Shown here piece by piece: positions 57,929-64,000 of a stretch of DNA of 64,000 nt; within the stretch, counting starts at the first letter, position 1, and each line of letters begins with the position of its first letter. The DNA is taken from assembly GCF_014646335.1 (NCBI RefSeq), contig NZ_BMNG01000012.1, positions 352,267 to 416,266 of the forward strand, read 5' to 3'. The translations under genes and the position numbers were made by a program. Origin of the DNA: Streptomyces lasiicapitis. GTDB lineage: Bacteria; Actinomycetota; Actinomycetes; Streptomycetales; Streptomycetaceae. The notes below the pieces were generated by a model. The model was not told where the DNA came from, searched no databases, and was given only the letters and a program-made list of their open reading frames with translations.

Positions 57929-59128
57929 ATGCCGGGCGTGACGCACGACGAAGCGCCGCTGCTCGCGGATCTCATGCCGTGGTCCGTCGCGCCGCTCAGG
58001 CCCGGGCGCGGGTGGCCGATGGCGCCGGACGCCGCGTCCCTGAAGGCCCGCTGGAACGCGTTCGTGCGCGCCGACGCGGACGCTCGCGAGGCGCTGCTGC
58101 GGCCCACGCGGTCCCGGACCCTGCACACCGCCGTCGCGCAGTTGCCGGGCCATGACGTCGCCACCGTCCGTCTCGCGCGCGAGGCCGGGCCGTGCCCCGA
58201 GCCCGTCCGCGTGCTGCACGGCCCCTTCGACGAGCAGTGGCTGATCCCCGACCACCGGCTCATCGACGTGGCCCGGCCCGAGTTGTGGCGCGTCCTCGGC
58301 GGCGGGCAGCTCTTCCTCGTCGAGCAGGGGTACGTCGCCGACGCCGGCGCGGGGCCCGCGGTCCTCGCGTCCGCGGTGCTCCCCGACGGCCGTTCGCCCG
58401 CGGGGCGTCCGGGCCGGATCCGCCCGCTGTTCCGGCGGCCCGGCGGGGCCGAACCCAACCTTGCGCCCGGCCTGTTGCCGTTTCTCACGCGGTCGTACGG
58501 AGCCGAGGTCGCCGCCGAGGACGTGCTCGCGTGGGTCCTGGCCGCCGCGCGGGCCTCTTCCGCGGGGTGCGTGGTGCCGGTGCCCGCCGACGGCCGGGTG
58601 TGGGCGCGGGGCGTGGCGGCCGGGCGGCGGCTGCGGTGGCTGCAGTCGCGCGGGGCGGACGGTGAGCGGCCGCGGATGCCGGGCGGGCGGCGGCCCTACG
58701 TACGGGCGCCGCTGCCCGCGCGGCCCGGTGAACTGGCGTACGACGCCGACGAGGAGGTCCTGTTCGTGGGCGACGGCGGAGTCATCTCGCCGGTGCCCGC
58801 GGGGGCCTGGGACTTCCGGGTCAGCGGGGTGCGAGTCCTTGAGCTGTGGTTCGGGCGGCGCGTCGCGGAGGCCGAGCCGGGGTCCCTGGACGCGATTCGC
58901 CCGGCTGCTTGGCCTCAGGCGTGGACGTCCGAACTCCTCGAACTGATCACGGTGTTGGCGCTGCTCGCCGAGGAGCCACCGTTCTCGTTGGCGGAGGGCG
59001 ACGGGTTGCTCACCCCAGCGGAGCTGCGGGCGGCCGGGGTGCTTCCGGTCCCGGAGTGGGCCCGGCGCCCCGCGTCCGTACTCGACCACCACGAGGAGGG
59101 CCCTGAGGGCCAGTTCGCCCTGCTGTAG
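57929..59128 (+). CDS. Orphan protein resembling the specificity domain of type ISP restriction-modification enzymes
   Basis: 399 aa. From memory its pattern (SLKARWNAFVRAD, LHTAVAQLPGH, DEQWLIPDHRLIDVARPELW, VRVLELWFGRRV, WTSELLELITVLALL) matches proteins annotated as type ISP restriction/modification enzyme, resembling the C-terminal target-recognition part of LlaBIII-type enzymes. No helicase, nuclease or methyltransferase motif (no DPPY/NPPF) is present. It would therefore be a DNA-binding or otherwise repurposed relic. Start at 57929 or GTG at 57938. It follows the GntR gene by 25 bp. Confidence 0.6.
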   Translation: MPGVTHDEAPLLADLMPWSVAPLRPGRGWPMAPDAASLKARWNAFVRADADAREALLRPTRSRTLHTAVAQLPGHDVATVRLAREAGPCPEPVRVLHGPFDEQWLIPDHRLIDVARPELWRVLGGGQLFLVEQGYVADAGAGPAVLASAVLPDGRSPAGRPGRIRPLFRRPGGAEPNLAPGLLPFLTRSYGAEVAAEDVLAWVLAAARASSAGCVVPVPADGRVWARGVAAGRRLRWLQSRGADGERPRMPGGRRPYVRAPLPARPGELAYDADEEVLFVGDGGVISPVPAGAWDFRVSGVRVLELWFGRRVAEAEPGSLDAIRPAAWPQAWTSELLELITVLALLAEEPPFSLAEGDGLLTPAELRAAGVLPVPEWARRPASVLDHHEEGPEGQFALL

Positions 59129-59148
59129 CACGACTTCTGGACCGTGCT

Positions 59149-60555
59149 CTAGCCCGCCTTCCGGACCGCATTGCCGCTCCCGGGCAGCAGCGCAAGGAGG
59201 CTCAGGGCCTGGAGGGTCGCCAACACCGCGACGCCCGTGCGGAAGCCGGTCTCTCCCCCGCCCCCGATCCCGTACGCCAGCGCGGCGATCGCCGGGCCCA
59301 CCGTGAACGCCAGCGTGCGTGAGGTGGTGCCGACGCCGCCCGTCGTGCCGATGAGGTGCGCGGGCGCCGCCGCGAGGATCCCGGCGTTGACGGGCGTACC
59401 GAACAGGGCCTGGCCGACGCCGGCCACGGCGAGGCGCCAGCCGATGTCCCAGAGGCCCGCGTCGGGCCCGAGGGTGAGCATGCTCAGCACTCCGGCGCCG
59501 CACAGCGCGGCCCCCACCGCCCCCACGAGCCGCGGCGGCAGCCGGTCGGCGAGCGTCCCGCTCACCGGCGCCGTCACCGCGACCGCGCCGATGAAGAAGA
59601 CCATCGCCACGCCCGTCAGGGACGCCCCGGCGTCCAGCACGTCGGCCACGTAGAACGGCAGCAGGAAGTAGGACAGGCCCACGAACGTGCCGCTGAGGAA
59701 GAGGGAGAGGACGGGCAGGCCCACCTCGCGGCGGCGCAGCAGGTCGAGCACGGGCCGCGCCGTGCCGAGCCGCGCCCACCACGCCCCGCCCCCGACGGCC
59801 GCCAGTCCGAGGAGCGTCGCGGCGACGGGCGCGCCCGCGTCGATCCGGTCGAAGGCAAGCAGCAGCGCGGTCACGGTCACGCCGAGCACCACCCCGTCGC
59901 CGACGAGCGAACGGCCGGGCGCCGCCAGACCCTTGCCGTTGCGCGGTATCAGCCGCGCACCCAGCCAGAACACGACGAGCAGCACCGGGATCTTGAGCAG
60001 GAACACCGGCCGCCAACCGTAGGCGTCGACCACCACGCCGCCCAGCGACGAGCCGCCCATCGACCCGATCGGCATGATCGTGGCGACGAGGCCCATGGCC
60101 CGCCCCCGCTGCTCGGGCCGCACGCACGCGGCGACCACCGGCAGGTAGAGCGCCCCGACCAGCGCCCCCGCCACGCCCTGCAGCACGCGGGCCGCGAGCA
60201 GTACCGGCAGGTTGGCGGCGACGGCCGCGAGCACGCTGGTCAGGCCGATCGCGGGCACCGCGAGGAGGAACAGGGCGCGCAGGTCCACGCGGTCGCTCCA
60301 GCGTCCGGCGGGGATCGCGAGCGCGGCGGTGGGCAGCGCGTAGGCGAGCAGGACCCACTGGGCGGTGGAGGAGCCGATGTCCAGGTCGTCGCCGATGGCG
60401 GGCAGCGTCACCGCGGTCAGGCTGATCTCCAGGGTGACCATCAGCAGGGCGAGGGCCATCACGGCGACGGGTGTCCAGCGGGTGCGCGGGGTGTCGCCGT
60501 CATCGGGTGGCGGATTGCGGGTGCTTTCGGGGGTTTCCGGGGTGTGCCGTGTCAT
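59149..60555 (-). CDS. MFS transporter (DHA2-like, 14 TM)
   Basis: 468-aa drug:H+ antiporter type with about 14 hydrophobic segments. LEISLTAVTLPAIGDDLDI, QWVLLAYALPTAALAIPAGRWSDR (parts) and ARVLQGVAGALVGALYLPVV match the DHA2 pattern. N-terminal Thr/Pro/Asp-rich tail of 30 residues. It diverges from the two quinone-reductase-like genes across a 78-bp interrupted palindrome, so a common regulator is likely. Substrate unknown. Confidence 0.87.
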   Translation of the reverse strand: MTRHTPETPESTRNPPPDDGDTPRTRWTPVAVMALALLMVTLEISLTAVTLPAIGDDLDIGSSTAQWVLLAYALPTAALAIPAGRWSDRVDLRALFLLAVPAIGLTSVLAAVAANLPVLLAARVLQGVAGALVGALYLPVVAACVRPEQRGRAMGLVATIMPIGSMGGSSLGGVVVDAYGWRPVFLLKIPVLLVVFWLGARLIPRNGKGLAAPGRSLVGDGVVLGVTVTALLLAFDRIDAGAPVAATLLGLAAVGGGAWWARLGTARPVLDLLRRREVGLPVLSLFLSGTFVGLSYFLLPFYVADVLDAGASLTGVAMVFFIGAVAVTAPVSGTLADRLPPRLVGAVGAALCGAGVLSMLTLGPDAGLWDIGWRLAVAGVGQALFGTPVNAGILAAAPAHLIGTTGGVGTTSRTLAFTVGPAIAALAYGIGGGGETGFRTGVAVLATLQALSLLALLPGSGNAVRKAG

Positions 60556-60588
60556 GCCGTCGACGCTAGGAACGGGGCGCGGTCCACC

Positions 60589-60666
60589 GCCTCTGTCGTA
60601 CGACTGGGGTGTGACGTGACCGGCGTGCGGGTCACACCGGTCGCACCCCAGTCACGCGACAGAGGC
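60589..60666. promoter_or_regulatory. Large interrupted inverted repeat in a divergent promoter
   Basis: Outer arms GCCTCTGTCG/CGACAGAGGC (60589-60598 and 60657-60666) and inner arms GACTGGGGTG/CACCCCAGTC (60602-60611 and 60644-60653) are symmetrical, with 3-bp spacers. It lies between the MFS gene start and the quinone-reductase gene 60776 and looks like a two-dimer operator. Confidence 0.6.
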
Positions 60667-60775
60667 GACCGTGCTCCCACCCCGCCTAACGTCCTGGACG
60701 TCGACACGAACGACTTCGACTTCGACTGGATAGAACGTTCGCTCCAGTCCACGAACAGGTAAGGACGACCACCCC

Positions 60776-61774
60776 ATGCGCGCCATCCGCATCCACGCCT
60801 TCGGCGGTCCCGAACAGCTCCGCTACGAAGAGGTCCCCGACCCCGAGCCGGGACCCGGCCAGGTCCGTATCGCCGTACGGGCCGCGGGAGTCCACCTCCT
60901 CGACACCGCCCTGCAGCGCGGCGCGGCCGACGAGCTGCCCTTCGCGCTGCCGGATCTGCCGCTCACCCCGGGCCGCGAGGTCGCCGGAGTCGTGGAGCGG
61001 CTGGGCCCCGGGGTTGATGACGAGTGGCTCGGACGCCGCGTCGTCGCCCATCTCGGCCTGATCAACGCGGGCTACGCCGAACTGGCCGTCCGCGAGGCGG
61101 AGGCCCTGTTCGCGCTGCCCGACTCCCTTTCGTACGAAGCCGCGATCGCGATGGTCGGCACCGGCCGGATGGCACTCGGCGTCCTGGACGTGGCGGCGCC
61201 CGCACCGGACGACGTGGTCCTGGTGACCGCGGCGGCGGGCGGCATCGGCACGCTCCTGGTGCAGGCGGCGAAGAATCTGGGCGCGACCGTCGTGGCCGCG
61301 GCGGGCGGCCCGGACAAGGTGGAGCGGTCCCGCGCCCTCGGCGCGGACGTCGCCGTCGACTACGACCGCCCCCACTGGGCGGACGAGGTGCGAGCGGCCC
61401 TCGACGGACGGGAGGTGAACGTGGCATTCGACAGCGTCGGCGGCACCGCGGGCCGTGCCGCGCTGGAACTCCTGTCCCACGGCGGCCAGTTCGTCGTCTA
61501 CGGCTGGTCGTCGGGCACACCCACCGAGTTCACGTCGAAGGACCTGCACGAAAAGGTCCTGTCGCTCACGCACGCGCTCGGCCCACGGATCGTGCGGCTG
61601 CCGGGCGGCCTGCGCGCCCTCCAGGAGCGGGCGCTGGCCGAGGCGGCGAGCGGCACGCTGGTGCCGGCGGTGACGGCGTTCCCGCTGCGGGACGCTGCCG
61701 CGGCGCACGAGGCGCTGGTCACGCGCGGAACGGTGGGCAAGGTGGTCCTGATCAACGCGGAGGTGGCGTCATGA
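60776..61774 (+). CDS. Quinone-oxidoreductase-like MDR enzyme 1
   Basis: 332 aa. GroES-like N-domain (MRAIRIHAFGGPEQLRYEEV; AAGVHLLDTALQRG; PGREVAGVVERLGPG) and Rossmann motif VTAAAGGIGTLLVQAAKNLG (about residues 151-170), then AFDSVGG. No catalytic zinc ligands. Similar to quinone oxidoreductase-like proteins using NADPH. The TGA overlaps the next ATG (ATGA at 61771-61774), so both are translated together. Divergent from an MFS exporter. Confidence 0.88.
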   Translation: MRAIRIHAFGGPEQLRYEEVPDPEPGPGQVRIAVRAAGVHLLDTALQRGAADELPFALPDLPLTPGREVAGVVERLGPGVDDEWLGRRVVAHLGLINAGYAELAVREAEALFALPDSLSYEAAIAMVGTGRMALGVLDVAAPAPDDVVLVTAAAGGIGTLLVQAAKNLGATVVAAAGGPDKVERSRALGADVAVDYDRPHWADEVRAALDGREVNVAFDSVGGTAGRAALELLSHGGQFVVYGWSSGTPTEFTSKDLHEKVLSLTHALGPRIVRLPGGLRALQERALAEAASGTLVPAVTAFPLRDAAAAHEALVTRGTVGKVVLINAEVAS

Positions 61775-62694
61775 AGAAGATGCGTGCGATGGCCCTGAGG
61801 GAGTACGGCGACGCCGAGGTGCTGCGCCCGCTGGAGCGCGAAGTCCCGGAGCCGGGACCGGGGCAGGTGCGGGTGCGGGTGCGCGCGGCGGGCGTGATGC
61901 CGTTCGACATCGGGATCCGGCGGGGGTTGATGCGGCCGCCGGGGACGGAGTTCCCGATCGTGCCGGGCAATGAGTTCGCGGGGACGGTGGACGCGGTGGG
62001 CGCGGGGGTCACGGAGTTCGCGCCCGGCGAGGGAGTCCTCGGCTTCTCGCTCCTGGGCGCGTACGCCGAGTACGTGGTGGTCGGCGCCGACCAGATCGTC
62101 GCCAAGCCCGACGCGATGGACTTCACGGTCGCGGGCGGCTTCTCCGGCAACGCGCAGGGCGCGCACATGGCGCTCAACGCACTGCGGGTGGGGCCCGGGG
62201 ACACGGTGCTGATCAACGGCGCGGCGGGCGGCCTGGGCACGTTGTCCGTGCAGCTCGCCAGAGCGTGGGGCGCCACGACGGTCATCGGCACGGCGAGCCC
62301 TCGCAACCACGACCACCTGCGGGAGTTGGGCGCGATCCCGGTGACGTACGGCGAGGGCCTGGCGGAGCGGGTCCGGGCGATCGCCCCCGAGGGCGTCGAC
62401 GCGGCCCTGGACGCGGCGGGCGCGGAGGCGCTGCGCGCGTCGGTGGAGGTGGCCAAGGACCGCTCCCGCGTCATGACGATGGTCGACGACGAGGAGGCCG
62501 AACGCCTGGGCCTCCCCCTGCTCCGCGGCACCCGCACCGCACAACGCCTCGCCGAGGCCACGGACCTCTACGCCAAGGGCCTCCTCCGGCTCCACGTCCG
62601 CGCCACGTACCCCCTGGAGCAGGCCGCATCGGCCCACCGCGAGGTGGAGTCGGGGCACGGGAGGGGGAAGGTGATCCTCACCGTGGCGGGGTGA
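61771..62694 (+). CDS. Quinone-oxidoreductase-like MDR enzyme 2
   Basis: 307 aa. MKKMRAMALREYGDAEVLRP at the start, PGNEFAGTVDAVGAGVTEF, nucleotide motif INGAAGGLGTLSVQLARAWG (about 147-166) and GTASPRNHDHLRELG. Close paralogue of enzyme 1 in architecture and of 26345-27292. Coupled to enzyme 1 by ATGA. Lacks zinc ligands. With the divergent exporter this suggests a detoxification set for electrophiles or quinones (inference). Confidence 0.87.
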   Translation: MKKMRAMALREYGDAEVLRPLEREVPEPGPGQVRVRVRAAGVMPFDIGIRRGLMRPPGTEFPIVPGNEFAGTVDAVGAGVTEFAPGEGVLGFSLLGAYAEYVVVGADQIVAKPDAMDFTVAGGFSGNAQGAHMALNALRVGPGDTVLINGAAGGLGTLSVQLARAWGATTVIGTASPRNHDHLRELGAIPVTYGEGLAERVRAIAPEGVDAALDAAGAEALRASVEVAKDRSRVMTMVDDEEAERLGLPLLRGTRTAQRLAEATDLYAKGLLRLHVRATYPLEQAASAHREVESGHGRGKVILTVAG

Positions 62695-62742
62695 GGCCGG
62701 GGGCGGGGAATATCCACTGCGGAGCGGCGGCTTGGAAGAACC

Positions 62743-64000
62743 ATGCTCCGAGGCCGCACCAGAGAACTGACCCAGCTGGAAGCCCACCTCACCCGCGCCG
62801 CCCAGCAGGGCGAAAGCACCGCCTTGGTGCTGCGGGGCGAGGCGGGCATCGGCAAGTCGGCCCTGCTCACGGAGACAGCGAAAACCGCCGAGGCCCAGCA
62901 CTTCAAGGTGCTCCGCACCACCGGCATGGAGGCGGAGAGCGAACTCCCCTTCGCGGCCCTGCACCTGCTCCTGCACAGGGAGACCGACCGGATCGCAGCC
63001 CTGCCCGCCCCGCAGGCGGCAGCCCTCCGTACGGCACTGGGCCTGCCCGGCAGCACAAGCGAGGGCGGGCCCAGCGACGGCGGCCGCAACACCGACCCCT
63101 TCCTCACCGGCCTGGCCCTCCTGACCCTCCTGGCCGAACTGGCCGAGACCCAGCCCCTGTTGTGCGTCCTGGACGACGCCCACTGGCTGGACCAGCCCTC
63201 CGCCCAGGCCCTTCTCTTCGCGGCCCGCCGCCTGGCCGCCGAAGGCGTGGTCCTCCTCTTCGCGGTCCGCGAACCGCACGCGCCGAGGTTCCCGGCCCCC
63301 GGCCTGCCGGAGCTGCGCCTGACGGGCATAGACGACGCGGCCGCCGCCCACCTCCTCGCCGAACACGCCGGCGACCTCCCCCCATACGTACACCGCCATA
63401 TCCTCACCGAGTCCCGCGGCAACCCCCTCGCGCTGCGCGAACTGCCCGCGGCCCAACGCGAGGGCCACCTCACGACCCACAGCGGCTCGTACACACCGCC
63501 CCCGTCCAGCCACTCCCGCGTCCAGCAGACGTTCACCGACCGCATAGCAGCCCTGCCGGAGGCAACCCGCACGCTGCTGCTCGTGGCGGCGGCGGAGGGC
63601 ACCGGCGACCTGGCAGCGACGACGACCGCGGCGGCCACGCTGGGCGCGACCGTGGCCGACCTCGAACCGGCGGAACGCCGCCACCTGTTGGCCCTGGAGG
63701 CGGGGAAGCTGACGTTCCGCCACCCCCTGATCCGCGCCGCCGCCTACCGCTCGGCCCCGCTGGCCTCCCGCGTAGCGGCGCACCGCGCACTCGCGGAAGC
63801 GCTGCCGCGTGTGGGCGGCGCGGACCGCCGCGCCTGGCAGCTCGCCGCGGCCAGCACCGCCCCGGACGAGTACGTGGCCGCCACCCTGGAGGAGACCGCC
63901 CGCCACGCCCGCGCCCGCGGCGGATACGCGGCCGAGGCCGTCGCCCGCGACTGGGCGGCCCAGCTCACCCCCGGCGGCCCGCCCCGCGCCCGCCGTCGAG
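62743..64000 (+). CDS. LAL-type LuxR family regulator, N-terminal part (3' end outside window)
   Basis: Open from ATG 62743 to the window edge, 419 codons visible. The AAA+/STAND ATPase domain has the start MLRGRTRELTQLEAHLTRAA, Walker A LRGEAGIGKSALL (about 31-43) and Walker B CVLDDAHWLDQPS (about 139-151), followed by ESRGNPLALRELP. Large ATP-binding LuxR regulators are usually about 900-1000 aa with a C-terminal GerE HTH, not seen here. It follows the two quinone-reductase-like genes by 48 bp and could regulate them and the exporter. Confidence limited by truncation. Confidence 0.88.
   Translation, partial: MLRGRTRELTQLEAHLTRAAQQGESTALVLRGEAGIGKSALLTETAKTAEAQHFKVLRTTGMEAESELPFAALHLLLHRETDRIAALPAPQAAALRTALGLPGSTSEGGPSDGGRNTDPFLTGLALLTLLAELAETQPLLCVLDDAHWLDQPSAQALLFAARRLAAEGVVLLFAVREPHAPRFPAPGLPELRLTGIDDAAAAHLLAEHAGDLPPYVHRHILTESRGNPLALRELPAAQREGHLTTHSGSYTPPPSSHSRVQQTFTDRIAALPEATRTLLLVAAAEGTGDLAATTTAAATLGATVADLEPAERRHLLALEAGKLTFRHPLIRAAAYRSAPLASRVAAHRALAEALPRVGGADRRAWQLAAASTAPDEYVAATLEETARHARARGGYAAEAVARDWAAQLTPGGPPRARRR

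Noticed and set aside
61498..63906. 802-codon minus-strand frame across the oxidoreductase and LAL genes
   Set aside because: Shadow frame: Gly/Arg/Ala/Val-rich with no motifs, opposite to three genes with clear domains.
1..64000. CRISPR array, rRNA genes or an IS transposase
   Set aside because: No regularly spaced identical repeats with spacers, no rRNA sequence and no transposase were seen. The short tandem repeats are coding (chpC) or degenerate (26040-26335).

Overview
The window looks like a chromosomal segment of a Streptomyces species. Composition is very GC-rich with G/C at third codon positions, GTG starts and GTGA/ATGA gene overlaps are frequent, and the content is typical: a long chaplin next to a short chaplin, a DUF5703 protein, a LuxR-type LAL regulator, WhiJ-like regulators and an APC permease. 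The order chpC-chpH ... gntR-gntK-gntP ... CitMHS ... hmgA resembles, from memory and unverified, the SCO1674-SCO1715 stretch of S. coelicolor.

Layout. 1-2.3 kb: end of a helicase-like gene, an acidic hypothetical protein and a DUF5703 protein. 2.4-3.6 kb: chaplin genes chpC and chpH, with a sigma-BldN-like promoter candidate before chpH. 3.9-5.2 kb: M20 peptidase. 5.38-10.1 kb: tRNA-Leu(GAG) carrying a compact integrated element of about 4.6 kb. It encodes a serine recombinase whose 3' end lies inside the tRNA, a 71-aa protein translationally coupled to it, an HATPase/small-protein pair, and a DUF6879 protein with an XRE/DUF5753 regulator. A 14-bp direct repeat (attL/attR) bounds it. 10.2-15.1 kb: a catalase-like/alpha-dioxygenase fusion haemoprotein, a YchJ-like protein and LtrA. 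15.2-18.1 kb: gluconate regulator, kinase and permease. 18.2-24.2 kb: cytochrome b plus molybdopterin oxidoreductase, APC permease, a TPR-like protein and an FAD dehydrogenase. 24.5-27.8 kb: Nudix hydrolase, two DUF202 membrane proteins, a quinone-reductase-like enzyme and a histidine-rich protein.

28-33.6 kb is an acyl-CoA/fatty-acid catabolic block (phosphotransferase, acyl-CoA dehydrogenase, TetR, AMP-ligase, SDR) flanked by similar TetR-type operators. 33.7-43.8 kb is mixed housekeeping and accessory content: LysR, a membrane protein, an alpha/beta hydrolase, a secreted penicillin acylase, a BKACE-family protein, an Rnl5-type RNA ligase and SoxR. 43.8-49.7 kb holds a MaoC hydratase, two TetR regulators, an acyl-CoA dehydrogenase, and an alcohol dehydrogenase with an aldehyde dehydrogenase. 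Two distinct shared operator sequences link these genes. 49.7-55.7 kb: MFS and CitMHS transporters, a molybdopterin oxidoreductase and a TetR. 55.8-64 kb: homogentisate dioxygenase hmgA, a GntR/UTRA regulator, an orphan specificity-like domain protein, an MFS transporter divergent from two linked quinone-reductase-like genes, and a LAL regulator cut by the window end.

The most striking features are the tRNA-Leu element, in which integration swaps the integrase C-terminal tail and strands the native tail at attR, and the fused haem-oxylipin enzyme. Gene calls rest on reading protein families from memory; no searches were run.
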